Shown piece after piece: positions 1 through 7,184 of a DNA stretch of 38,946 nt. Every line of letters starts with the position of its first letter. Within the stretch, counting starts at the first letter, position 1. The position numbers and the translations under genes were made by a program. The notes beneath the pieces are model-generated. The model was not told the origin of the DNA. It worked only from the letters and a program-made list of their open reading frames with translations, and searched no databases. This DNA comes from Pseudomonadota bacterium (GTDB taxonomy: Bacteria; Pseudomonadota; Gammaproteobacteria; Burkholderiales; Casimicrobiaceae): contig JAJXTF010000004.1 in NCBI GenBank assembly GCA_021784125.1, positions 1 to 38,946 of the forward strand. The letters run 5' to 3'.

Positions 1-771
1 CTCGATGTGCACGGCGAACGCCGTCGAGTCGCCGCCCAGCCCCTGCGGGCCGATGCCCAGCTCGTTGACCGCCTCCGACAGCGCGCGCTCGAGCGCAGCA
101 CCCTCGGGGTCGTCGCAGACGCTGCCGAGCGCCCGCGTCGCGGCGATCTTGGCGAGGTGGACGCAGAGGTCCGCGCTGCCGCCCACGCCGACGCCGACGA
201 TGGTCGGCGGGCAGGTCTTGCCGCCGGCATCGAGCACGCAGTCGACGACGAAGCGCTCGATCGCGGCGACCCCCTCGGCAGGCACCGCCATTTTCAGCCA
301 CGAGTTGTTCTCGGAGCCGCTGCCCTTGGGAATCATCTCGATCGACAGCTCGTCGGGGCGCTCGGAGTACGCGAAATTGATCACCGGCACGCGCCGTCCG
401 GTCGACGTGTGCCGGTTCCTGCGCGTGATCGGATGCACGACCGACGAGCGCAGCGGATGCTCGCGCGTCGCGCGCTCGCAGCCGCGGGTGATCGCCGCCT
501 CGAGGTCGACGCCGTCGACGTGCAGGTTGCGACCCAGCGTCACGTTGTAGATCGGGATTCCGGTGTCCTGGCACAGCAGGTTGCCGGTCTCTTCGGCGAC
601 CGCGATGTTGCGGATCATCGTCCCCAGCACGCGCTTGCCCCCCGCATCGGTCTCGCTGCGGTCGAGGCGCTCGAAGCCCTGCTTGATGTCGTCGGGCAGG
701 ATCTTCAGCGCCCGGATGTAGAGCTCGCGTGCGACGTCCTCGACGCGGGAGATGTCGATGTCCATGGTCAT
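1..771 (-). CDS. Class I fumarate hydratase, alpha/N-terminal part (3' end cut by window edge)
   Basis: Iron-sulfur fumarase that interconverts fumarate and malate in the cytosol. The 257 visible codons match the N-terminal Fumerase domain: an early LLCQDTGIPIYNV segment with a likely cluster cysteine, then SGSENNSWLKM and a GGKTCPPTIVGVGVGG stretch. The gene runs off the left edge, so I cannot tell a single-chain fumarase from the alpha subunit of a two-chain enzyme or of a tartrate dehydratase. The ATG at 771 follows GGAGGG closely; a second in-frame ATG at 765 has better spacing to the same site. It is the last visible gene of the succinate dehydrogenase/fumarate reductase cluster, 31 bp after the membrane anchor, which supports fumarate as substrate. 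Confidence 0.85.
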   Translation of the reverse strand, partial: MTMDIDISRVEDVARELYIRALKILPDDIKQGFERLDRSETDAGGKRVLGTMIRNIAVAEETGNLLCQDTGIPIYNVTLGRNLHVDGVDLEAAITRGCERATREHPLRSSVVHPITRRNRHTSTGRRVPVINFAYSERPDELSIEMIPKGSGSENNSWLKMAVPAEGVAAIERFVVDCVLDAGGKTCPPTIVGVGVGGSADLCVHLAKIAATRALGSVCDDPEGAALERALSEAVNELGIGPQGLGGDSTAFAVHIE

Positions 772-802
772 TTACCCTCCGGACGCGCGGCGCGGCCGCG
801 CA

Positions 803-1171
803 TCAGCGGACCTCCAGCAGGAAGAGCAGGGCAACGAGCAGCGACACGCCCGCGGTGACGGCGGCGAGCGACTTCTGCCAGTTGCGCCAGGGCAGGAACT
901 CGAGCGCGAGCACGCGCAGGCCGCCGGTCAGGTGAGCGGCGAGCAGGACGACGAGCCCCCATTCGGCGAACTTCAGCCAGGGATTTTCCGTCCAGCGCAG
1001 GAAGCCTTGCAGCGCGGCCTCGCCTTCGAGCGCCCGGCCCAGTGCCCAGAAGTGGACGGGCAGGAACAATGCCAGTGCCACGCCCGAGACCCGGTGAACG
1101 GCGAACGCCCACCATCCCGCGGGATGATCGCCGCGAGACCGCATCCGCTGCCGGGTGTCCCGCCGGTTCAT
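803..1171 (-). CDS. Succinate dehydrogenase/fumarate reductase membrane anchor, second subunit
   Basis: A 122-residue integral membrane protein with three hydrophobic segments. The first carries HRVSGVALALFLPVHFW, the pattern of a haem-b and quinone-binding anchor helix in SdhC/SdhD families; a further histidine lies in the second segment (LLAAHLTGG). The likely role is to dock the iron-sulfur and flavoprotein subunits to the membrane and pass electrons to or from quinone. The ATG at 1171 overlaps the stop of the preceding anchor gene (ATGA), indicating translational coupling. Whether it is better called SdhC, SdhD or FrdD cannot be settled from sequence alone, so no symbol is given. Confidence 0.8.
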   Translation of the reverse strand: MNRRDTRQRMRSRGDHPAGWWAFAVHRVSGVALALFLPVHFWALGRALEGEAALQGFLRWTENPWLKFAEWGLVVLLAAHLTGGLRVLALEFLPWRNWQKSLAAVTAGVSLLVALLFLLEVR

Positions 1172-1560
1172 CCGGCAAGCCCCCAGACCGCGCGCAGCCC
1201 CAATGCCAGCAGCGCAATGGCGACGAACGCTGTGGCCAGATCCGCACGGTGTCCGCGAAACCCCGCCCACTCGGCAGCGATCGCCCTCAATCCGATCGGC
1301 GCATGCACGGCGGCCGCGACGATGAACACGACGTAGAACGCCGGCCACGCGACCGATCCGCGAATGCGCGCGATGATCGCTGCGGCCGTCAGGCCGCCGT
1401 GGACCGCATAGAAGATCGTCGCGAGATGCACGAGCACGCAGGCGGCGAGCACGAATGCGCTCACGCGCTGCGCAAGCCACAGCGCGGCATCGATGCGCGC
1501 ACGATGCCCCGCCCGGATCCGTCCCGGGGAGGCGCCGGCCGCGCCGGGGGCGCCGTTCAC
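1168..1560 (-). CDS. Succinate dehydrogenase/fumarate reductase cytochrome b-type anchor, first subunit
   Basis: A 130-residue membrane protein with three hydrophobic helices. The segments QRVSAFVLAACVLVHLATI, FYAVHGGLTAAAIIARIRG and VHAPIGLRAIAAEW are typical of the FrdC/SdhC-like b-type anchors, with histidines placed as haem ligands. I chose the GTG at 1560 because it overlaps the iron-sulfur subunit's stop codon (GTGA) and gives the right family length. The reading frame stays open far upstream, but that part is the shadow of the iron-sulfur gene. It is coupled at both ends by 4-nt overlaps, so B, C and D subunits are probably made in equal amounts. Confidence 0.8.
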   Translation of the reverse strand: MNGAPGAAGASPGRIRAGHRARIDAALWLAQRVSAFVLAACVLVHLATIFYAVHGGLTAAAIIARIRGSVAWPAFYVVFIVAAAVHAPIGLRAIAAEWAGFRGHRADLATAFVAIALLALGLRAVWGLAG

Positions 1561-2339
1561 AGCTCGCCTTTCAGCAGCGCGCGGGATACGGCGCGTTTCA
1601 GGCCTGCGATCGACGCCGTCGGCGCCAGGTGCTTGGGGCAGCGCTCGGTGCAGTTCGCCTGGCTGTGGCAGGCGTGGCAGCCGGCATCCCCGGCGATCGC
1701 GGCGAGGCGCTCGCGATTGCCGCCGTCGCGCACGTCGTTGACGAGCGTCCACGCGCGATTGAGCGCAGCCGGTCCGAGGTAGTCCGGTCGCCACGCGACG
1801 ATGTCGCAGGACGCGTAGCAGACGCCGCAGCCGATGCATTCGATGGCCGCGTCGGCGGCGCGGCGCTCGCGGCTTCCCGGCGCGACGCGCGGCACCGGGT
1901 CCTTGCGGGTCGCCGTCGGCGCCAGGCGGCCTCGTGCGGCCGCCCACTTGTCGAAGAACTCGCGCATGTCGCAGACCAGATCGCGAACCACCGGCAGGTT
2001 CGCCAGCGGCCGCAGCTCCAGGCGATCGCGGGCTGCGACGCGGTCGACGTGGGTCCGGCAGGTCCACCGCGCAACGCCGTTGACGGTCATCGCGCAGGAA
2101 CCGCACATGCCGACGCGGCACGCATAGCGATACGCGAGCGTCGGATCGAGGTTGCGCTGGATCCATGTGACGACGTCGAGCACCGTCTGGCTCGACTGCC
2201 GGGGAACGCGGTAGCGAACGAACTGCCCCACGGCGTCCCCGCGCCAGACGTCGACGTCGATCGAGGAAGAAACGGGCGGCGTCGTTTCCGACTGCCGCTC
2301 GCGGGAAGGGTCCCCCGCCTGTGCCGTTCCGGCCGTCAT
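1557..2339 (-). CDS. Succinate dehydrogenase/fumarate reductase iron-sulfur subunit
   Basis: A 260-residue electron-transfer subunit of respiratory complex II type enzymes. All three cluster motifs are present: C74, C79, C82 and C94 for the [2Fe-2S] cluster; C168, C171 and C174 with C234 for [4Fe-4S]; and C178, C224 and C230 for [3Fe-4S]. The C-terminal CPKHLAP resembles FrdB more than classical SdhB. The usual proline after the fourth cysteine of the second motif is an aspartate. ATG 2339 is the only ATG, GTG or TTG start between there and the conserved core, yet it lies in the predicted 3' end of the 6S RNA and has no good ribosome-binding site. No flavoprotein gene lies beside it. Confidence 0.88.
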   Translation of the reverse strand: MTAGTAQAGDPSRERQSETTPPVSSSIDVDVWRGDAVGQFVRYRVPRQSSQTVLDVVTWIQRNLDPTLAYRYACRVGMCGSCAMTVNGVARWTCRTHVDRVAARDRLELRPLANLPVVRDLVCDMREFFDKWAAARGRLAPTATRKDPVPRVAPGSRERRAADAAIECIGCGVCYASCDIVAWRPDYLGPAALNRAWTLVNDVRDGGNRERLAAIAGDAGCHACHSQANCTERCPKHLAPTASIAGLKRAVSRALLKGEL

Positions 2340-2505
2340 CCTGAACCTGGGTTCAAGATCGGTCGCCTGCCGGGACCATCAGGCGCTTCCGCTTGGGAGC
2401 GCACACCGGTCCGCATATGGCAACGGCAACCTCGCTACGAGAGCATTGGTCCAAAGAACGTATGGCCGACACGAACACCGCAGGGGATTGAAACCGGGCC
2501 GCCTG
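2328..2505 (-). ncRNA. ssrS: 6S RNA (RNA polymerase holoenzyme regulator)
   Basis: The segment just downstream of zapA, read on the minus strand, has the features I know from betaproteobacterial 6S RNA: CCCCTGCGGTGTTCG near the 5' side, a middle part with ACCAATGCTC and GTTGCCGTTGCC, then GCGGACCGGTGTGCGCTCCC and a 3' side with TTGAACCCAGGTTCAGG. A closing stem of CGGCC (2501-2497) with GGCCG (2334-2330) gives a length near 178 nt, in line with the 184 nt of E. coli. The zapA-ssrS order is conserved in proteobacteria. 6S RNA mimics an open promoter and holds sigma-70 polymerase in stationary phase. Exact ends are estimates. The following iron-sulfur subunit ATG at 2339 falls inside this element. 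Confidence 0.85.
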
Positions 2506-2515
2506 GAAAAGCGGA

Positions 2516-2899
2516 TCAGAACAATTTTTCCTGGCCTGCAAGCGCCTGGTCGATCGCCGCCTGCATCGCCCTGATTCTACGCCGTGCAGCGTCATCGTCA
2601 ATTGCGCCGCCTGCAGCGGCGATGCCGGAGGCCGATGGCGCCGATGTGCCGGCCGTGGCCGCCTTCACTGCCCTGCGCTCGCGCAGCAGCTCGTTCGCGA
2701 TGTTGAGCGCGGCCATCACTGCGATGCGCTCGCCCCCGGTGACCTTCCCCGCGTCGCGTATCTCGCGCATCCGGCGATCGAGGAACGTCACGGCCTCGCC
2801 CAGTTCCTCGCGCTCGCTCTCCTTGCACGCGATCTTGAGGTCACGGCCGAGGATCGTCACGTCGAGCGTGACCGGCCGCGATGGCTCGCCGGCGCTCAT
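2516..2899 (-). CDS. zapA: Cell division protein ZapA
   Basis: A 127-residue Z-ring associated protein that bundles FtsZ filaments at mid-cell. The N-terminal part (VTLDVTILGRDLKIACKESE, then VTFLDRRMREIRDAGKVTG and ERIAVMAALNIANELL) follows the ZapA domain, and a helical tail follows from about residue 90. An Ala/Gly/Ser-rich patch near residues 80-97 looks like a flexible linker. The ATG overlaps the stop of the zapB-like gene by 4 nt, so the two are translated from one mRNA. The 6S RNA follows within about 10 bp, so the same transcript may be a 6S precursor. Confidence 0.9.
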   Translation of the reverse strand: MSAGEPSRPVTLDVTILGRDLKIACKESEREELGEAVTFLDRRMREIRDAGKVTGGERIAVMAALNIANELLRERRAVKAATAGTSAPSASGIAAAGGAIDDDAARRRIRAMQAAIDQALAGQEKLF

Positions 2900-3090
2900 T
2901 CGACGGGCATCCTGGAGAGCAGCGTGTCGAGGCGCGCGCCGGCCTGCGACATGCGCGCAGCGAGGTCGTGGTTCCTGTCCTGCGCGACCGAAAGCTCGCG
3001 TCGCAGCGCTTCGTTCGCTTCGCGCAGCGCGCGCGCCTGCGCGATCAGCGCTTCGACCCGTTCTTCCAGTGCGGCAAGATCGATATCCAT
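2896..3090 (-). CDS. Small coiled-coil protein, ZapB-like
   Basis: A 64-residue, almost entirely helical protein (LEERVEALIAQARALREANEALRRELSVAQDRN) with heptad-like spacing of Leu, Ile and Ala, as in the small coiled-coil proteins found next to zapA. By analogy with ZapB it would be a Z-ring partner in the cytoplasm, but sequence identity to E. coli ZapB is not evident, so the role is inferred from size, fold and neighbour. A good sigma-70 promoter ends only about 4 nt before its ATG, so the message is nearly leaderless and there is no ribosome-binding site. Confidence 0.75.
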   Translation of the reverse strand: MDIDLAALEERVEALIAQARALREANEALRRELSVAQDRNHDLAARMSQAGARLDTLLSRMPVE

Positions 3091-3100
3091 GTCTGGCGGA

Positions 3101-3130
3101 ACTATAGGCGGCGCCTCACGGGCGCGTCAA
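3101..3130 (-). promoter_or_regulatory. Sigma-70 promoter for zapB-like/zapA/6S operon
   Basis: On the minus strand TTGACG (3130-3125) is followed after 18 bp by TATAGT (3106-3101). The start point would fall near 3094, four bases before the ATG at 3090. The -35 element overlaps the last codons and stop of greB (ending at 3127), so the promoter is embedded in the upstream gene. Confidence 0.65.
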
Positions 3131-3720
3131 CCTGCGCGCCCCGGATCGGTGTCGAGTGCCACGTAGCGCACCGACAGCACGTCGAGATCCTCGGCGCCTC
3201 CCGGGGTCTTCAGCGTGACCGCGTCGCCTTCGCGCGCCTTGAGGAGCGCGCGCGCCATCGGCGAGATCCAGCTGATGTAACCGCGGCTCGCGTCGATTTC
3301 GTCGATGCCCACGATGCTGAGCCTGCGCTCGTTGCCGCGCGCATCGGCGACGGTCACGGTCGCGCCGAAAAAGACCCGGGACGCGGAATCGTCGTCGCGC
3401 CTCGCCTCCGGGTCGACGACCTCGGCCTTGTCGAGCCGGCGAACGAGGAAGCGGATCCTGCGGTCGATTTCGCGCAGGCGCTTCTTGCCGTAGATGTAGT
3501 CGCCGTTCTCCGACCGGTCGCCGTTGCCGGCCGCCCATGCGACCGTCGCGACCAGCTCGGGCCGCTCGCGCGACACGAGTGCGTCGAGCTCGCGCCGCAG
3601 CCGCGCGAACCCTCCGGGCGTCATGTAATTCCGGCTGCCGGGAGGCAGCGGCGACGCGTCCTCGGGCGCATCGTCTGCGTCGTCGGGTGGCGCCTGTTCG
3701 CTGGTGAAAGCCTTGCTCAT
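3127..3720 (-). CDS. greB: Transcription elongation factor GreB
   Basis: A 197-residue cleavage factor that enters the RNA polymerase secondary channel and rescues backtracked complexes. From about residue 36 it aligns with E. coli GreB: MTPGGFARLRREL, the tip motif WAAGNGDRSENGDYIYGKKRLREIDRRIRFL with its acidic residues, then VFFGATVTV and SPMARALLKAREGD. The family is normally about 160 residues; here an acidic, Pro-rich N-terminal extension of about 35 residues (EQAPPDDADDAPEDASPLPPG) precedes the coiled coil. ATG 3720 was chosen because AGGA lies about 7 nt upstream; an in-frame ATG at 3735 is also possible. GreA is excluded by the GreB-type tip and KKRLREIDRR segment. Confidence 0.92.
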   Translation of the reverse strand: MSKAFTSEQAPPDDADDAPEDASPLPPGSRNYMTPGGFARLRRELDALVSRERPELVATVAWAAGNGDRSENGDYIYGKKRLREIDRRIRFLVRRLDKAEVVDPEARRDDDSASRVFFGATVTVADARGNERRLSIVGIDEIDASRGYISWISPMARALLKAREGDAVTLKTPGGAEDLDVLSVRYVALDTDPGRAG

Positions 3721-3799
3721 GCATCGTTCCTGCATCACGCCGCAAGCCGGCCGCGACGGAAGGCGGCGAAGCGCGGACCGCGCGGCGCTGCAGCCGTGG

Positions 3800-3805
3800 A
3801 TTATA
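3800..3805 (-). promoter_or_regulatory. Candidate -10 element (TATAAT) for greB
   Basis: A perfect TATAAT on the minus strand overlaps the TAA stop of btuF. The start point would be near 3793, giving a leader of about 73 nt for greB. No convincing -35 hexamer is visible at 16-18 bp, so this rests on the -10 alone. Confidence 0.4.
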
Positions 3806-4736
3806 GGCCGTCGGGTGCCGGCCGTTGCGCCTTCGCGAGCGCCGCGCAAAGGCTCGCCATGCCGTCGACGAAACGCGGACCCGGCCGGTGCAGCAGGTTC
3901 GCATCGACGACGAACAGGTTGTGGAGGCGCACGGCAGCGAGCGTCGTCCACCGGCGCCAGCGATCCAGCCATGCGGGGCGCCGCGCGCCGTCGGTTCCGG
4001 CGACGATCACCTGCGGATCGGCCGCGAGAACCGACTCCACGCTCACCTGCAGGGCAGGCACCTGCTGCGCCCCGAACACGTTCGCCCCGCCGCACTGCGC
4101 AATCGCCTGCGTGACCAGCTGCTCGCCGCCGAGAGTGTAGATGGGGGCGTCGTAGACCTGATAGAAGACCCGCAGCGGCGCCAGATGCGACGCCGGATGC
4201 GAAAGGCCGTCGGCCTTGCTGCGAAAACGCAGCGCCGCGGCGTCGGCGACCGGACGGGTCCCCGCCAGGACCCCCAGCCGCTCGATCTCCGACGCGATGT
4301 CGTCGATGCGGCGCGCATCGGTCTCGAAGACCGCGACCCCGTGGCCCTTCAACCAAGCCACCTGCGCCGGCGTGGTCCACGGCCAGGTCACGATCAGGTC
4401 GGGCGCCAGCGCGACGATGCGCTCTAGGTCGAGCGCCGCAACGTCGCCGATCACCGGGAGCTTCGCGGCCGCAGGGGGCCAGTCCGAGCCCTTGATCACG
4501 CCGACGACGCGATCCCCGGCGCCCGCCGCGAAGACGAGCTCGGTCGCGTGCGGGGCGAGGGTCACGATGCGCCGCGCGGGCTTCGCCAGGACGACCGGGG
4601 CGCCGGTGTCGTCGACCACCCGCAGCTCCGCCTGTGCGGGCGTGCAGGCGGCCGCGATGCAGGCGGCGGCGAACAGCAGCGCGGCGCAGCACGGCCGTGC
4701 AGCGACATCGCGCAGAAGCGCGGGGCGCCAGGTCAC
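3801..4736 (-). CDS. btuF: Vitamin B12 periplasmic binding protein BtuF-like
   Basis: A 311-residue class III substrate-binding protein. An N-terminal signal segment (ALLFAAACIAAACTPAQA) is followed by VVDDTGAPVVLAKPARRIVTLAPHATELVFAAGAGDRVVGV, the standard opening of B12/haem/siderophore binders, then APDLIVTWPWTTPAQV and a C-terminal lobe with GGANVFG and RPGPRFVDG. The GTG at 4736 overlaps the btuB stop (GTGA), so B12 is the likely ligand, passed from BtuB across the periplasm to an inner-membrane BtuCD, which is not in this window. Two cysteines in the signal region leave open a lipoprotein form. Confidence 0.87.
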   Translation of the reverse strand: MTWRPALLRDVAARPCCAALLFAAACIAAACTPAQAELRVVDDTGAPVVLAKPARRIVTLAPHATELVFAAGAGDRVVGVIKGSDWPPAAAKLPVIGDVAALDLERIVALAPDLIVTWPWTTPAQVAWLKGHGVAVFETDARRIDDIASEIERLGVLAGTRPVADAAALRFRSKADGLSHPASHLAPLRVFYQVYDAPIYTLGGEQLVTQAIAQCGGANVFGAQQVPALQVSVESVLAADPQVIVAGTDGARRPAWLDRWRRWTTLAAVRLHNLFVVDANLLHRPGPRFVDGMASLCAALAKAQRPAPDGL

Positions 4737-6616
4737 AGCTGCCACCGCGCGCCCGCGAAGACGCGCGCGCCACCGGTCGCGTAGTCGGCGGAGAGCTCGT
4801 AGTTCTTGTCGAGCAGGTTGTCGCCGCGGACGAACAGCGTCACGCCGTGTTCGAGCGGCCATTCGACGGCGACGTTCACGATGCCGTAGCCCCCGAGCCG
4901 GCGCAGGTTCTCCGCATCGTCGTAACGCGCCGACGACCCCACCCACTCGGCAGTCAGGCGCGCGGGCCCCGCCTGCCGGGAGTACGAGAGTGTCGCGTGC
5001 CTTCGCGCGCGCCGCGGCAGCAGGTGCCCGGTCACGTCGTCGGTGGGTGATTGCAGGTCGATCGAGGCATGCACGCTGGCGTCGTGCCAGGCCCAGTTCC
5101 CGTCGAAGGTCACGCCCTCGAGCGTCGCGTCGGCGACGTTGTCCGGCCGGCAGTTGAATGCGGCGTCGCACTGGAAGACGATCAGGTCGCGCACGCGGTT
5201 GTAGTAGCCGACCGCATGCGCCTGCCAGCTCGCTTCCCCGATGCGCCCGGTCGCATGGATGCCTCCCTCGAGGTTGTGCGAGGTCTCGGGCCGCAGATCG
5301 GGATTGGAGTACCCGGGGTAGTAGAGATCGTTGAACGTCGGGACGCGGAAGGCGGTCCCGGCACCCGCGGTCATGCGCCAGGTGGGCGAGATCCGGTAGC
5401 CCCAGGCGAGCGCGCCGGTGGTCCGGCCCCCGAACTGGCTCGACTCGTCGCGACGGACGTTCATTTGCAACGCATTCGCGCCGGCGACGATCCGCGCGAT
5501 CGCGGTCAGGGAATTCGTGGCGCGGGCGTCGACGGCAAAGCCCGAATCCGAGTCGACGCGTTCCTCGCGACGCTCGGCGGCGACGCTGAGGCTCCCCGCC
5601 GGCAGCGTGAGGTCGTTCTGCCACGCATATTGACGCTGGCGCGTCCTGAACGGGTAGTCGCCATATCCGGTCTTCGACACCGAGCGGTCTTCACCTTCGC
5701 CTGCCGAGAGCTTCGAGCCCCACCACGTCGCCACCCGGTCTGAGCTCGCGACCTGCCACGACGTGAGCGTGGTGATCGTCCGGTCGTTGAACGCGTCGCC
5801 GGCATCGAACTGGTTGTCGAGGCGGCTCCGGAAGAACTGCGCCGACAGCGTGTGGCCGGGCAGGGGCGTCAGGTCGCCATTGGCGACAACGCTCCGGTCG
5901 CGATAGCCGTCGCGATCCGGGTCGTAGCTGAAGTTTGCGGGATTGGTGATCGCATTGAAGCCGTCGCTGCGGCGCGCGGACAGCTGCAGCGACCCGCGCG
6001 CCGTGGCGGAGCCTCCGGAGATGCCGGCGGCGCCCGACGCGGTCGCGTAGCTGCCGTAGCCGACCGAGGCGTTCGCGTGCATGCCGCGCTGCCCGCGTCG
6101 GGTGAAGATCTGGACGACCCCGCCGATGGCGTCGGCGCCGTAGAGGCTCGACGCAGGCCCGCGCAGGATCTCGATGTGGTCCACCTGGTCGAGCGGAACC
6201 GCTTCCAGCGCCGTCGCGCCGCTGGACGACGAGGAGACGCGCATGCCGTCGATCAGGACCAGCGTCTGCGTTGCGTTCGCACCCCGCAGGAAGATCCCGG
6301 AAGTCGCGCCGGGACCGCCGTTGCGCGCGATCTCGACCCCGGGCTGGCGCTGCAGCAGCGACACGAGGCTGTCGCTGCCGCTTTGCGCAATCTCGTCGGG
6401 GCCGATGACCGTCACGTCGGCAACGAGGTCGACGGCCGACTGGGGCCCGCGCGCCGCCGTGACGACGATCGGATCGAGCACCGCCGTGCCCTTGGGAATC
6501 TGGGGAACCTGGGCCTGCGTAACCGACGCCATCGCGCCGCCGACGATCAGGACGAACGCACCGTGGAATGGCCGGGCCGGGCCACCGGCCCGCGGGCGCT
6601 GCAGTCTTTCTTGCAT
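4733..6616 (-). CDS. btuB: TonB-dependent vitamin B12 receptor BtuB
   Basis: A 627-residue outer-membrane receptor. After a signal peptide (to about residue 36) comes a TonB box-like DPIVVTAAR and a plug domain (about 50-165) with VTVIGPDEIAQSGSDSL, SGIFLRGANATQTLVLIDG and VDHIEILRGPASSLYGADAIGGVVQIFTR. The rest is a 22-strand beta-barrel with FRVPTFNDLYYPGYSNPDLRPE and a short C-terminal strand ending in AGARWQL. ATG 6616 gives a normal signal peptide; the frame stays open upstream. B12 specificity is supported by the cobalamin riboswitch in the leader and by btuF, which overlaps its stop. No clear ribosome-binding site precedes the ATG. Confidence 0.9.
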   Translation of the reverse strand: MQERLQRPRAGGPARPFHGAFVLIVGGAMASVTQAQVPQIPKGTAVLDPIVVTAARGPQSAVDLVADVTVIGPDEIAQSGSDSLVSLLQRQPGVEIARNGGPGATSGIFLRGANATQTLVLIDGMRVSSSSSGATALEAVPLDQVDHIEILRGPASSLYGADAIGGVVQIFTRRGQRGMHANASVGYGSYATASGAAGISGGSATARGSLQLSARRSDGFNAITNPANFSYDPDRDGYRDRSVVANGDLTPLPGHTLSAQFFRSRLDNQFDAGDAFNDRTITTLTSWQVASSDRVATWWGSKLSAGEGEDRSVSKTGYGDYPFRTRQRQYAWQNDLTLPAGSLSVAAERREERVDSDSGFAVDARATNSLTAIARIVAGANALQMNVRRDESSQFGGRTTGALAWGYRISPTWRMTAGAGTAFRVPTFNDLYYPGYSNPDLRPETSHNLEGGIHATGRIGEASWQAHAVGYYNRVRDLIVFQCDAAFNCRPDNVADATLEGVTFDGNWAWHDASVHASIDLQSPTDDVTGHLLPRRARRHATLSYSRQAGPARLTAEWVGSSARYDDAENLRRLGGYGIVNVAVEWPLEHGVTLFVRGDNLLDKNYELSADYATGGARVFAGARWQL

Positions 6617-6824
6617 GGGATGCTCGCATGGGTCATGCCGTGGGAACCCCGCACGGACATTGATCGGCACAACGCGGGCATCGCAATGACGCCGGCAGGC
6701 ACCGGCAGGGACCATCGCCGGGCCGATCGACGTCGACCCTGCGGTGGCGCGGCGTGTGCGCCTGCGAGCGGCAACGGATCCCCGCGCTGCGGTTCACTTT
6801 CCGCACGCGATGCCGCAGGGCATC

Positions 6825-7012
6825 GCACACGACGCAGGCCGGTCTCCGGGCTTGCCGGTCTTGATCGTCCCGCCTTCCCGACCGCGTCGCGCGACCAGTG
6901 GCCTTGCCTCGACGTCCGGACGATCCGCACCGACTTACCGTTGCGGGGGCAGCCGCGGCATTGGCGCAGCATCGATCTCGCGCCGCACCGCGTTCCCGTT
7001 TCACCCACCGGA
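6825..7012 (-). promoter_or_regulatory. Cobalamin (adenosylcobalamin) riboswitch upstream of btuB
   Basis: Read on the minus strand the leader holds the conserved pieces in order: GGTGGGTGAAACGGGAA, GGTGCGG, GCTGCCCCCGCAACGGTAA, GCCACTG, CGGGAAGGCGGG and finally the B12 box GCCCGGAGACCGGCC (6851-6837). This is a full-length class I cobalamin aptamer. An 8-bp perfect hairpin with a 4-nt loop follows at 6826-6807 and could be part of the expression platform; it has no U-run, so control of translation is more likely than termination. It would repress btuB-btuF when B12 is plentiful. Confidence 0.93.
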
Positions 7013-7044
7013 TCGATGACCTCCGGCGGACACCTGCGGGGACA

Positions 7045-7050
7045 ATTCTA
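7045..7050 (-). promoter_or_regulatory. Candidate -10 element (TAGAAT) for btuB leader
   Basis: TAGAAT on the minus strand lies about 33 bp before the riboswitch aptamer, with a start point near 7038. The -35 region is weak. It lies back to back with the miaB promoter at 7109-7117. Confidence 0.4.
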
Positions 7051-7108
7051 CTCCCGCCGCGCCTGCGCGAACCGGATCGGCTCCCTGCCGCGGGGCACCG
7101 AGGCGCTT

Positions 7109-7117
7109 TGCTAGAAT
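7109..7117 (+). promoter_or_regulatory. Extended -10 promoter (TGCTAGAAT) for miaB
   Basis: An extended -10 element with start point near 7124. An ATG overlaps this element at 7116, so that codon would not be in the mRNA and the GTG at 7185 is the better start for miaB. Confidence 0.55.
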
Positions 7118-7184
7118 GTGCGGTTACGCCAACGCCGCCTGCGGCACGCCGGCGCCGGACCGCGCCATTGACCGATCCAAGCGA

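Noticed and set aside
6807-6826. Hairpin after the B12 box as an intrinsic terminator
   Set aside because: The stem is perfect but no T-run follows on the minus strand, so it was kept only as a possible part of the expression platform.
7116-7184. ATG 7116 as the start of miaB
   Set aside because: It lies within a TGCTAGAAT promoter element and would add 23 residues without similarity to MiaB; the GTG at 7185 fits the family N-terminus.
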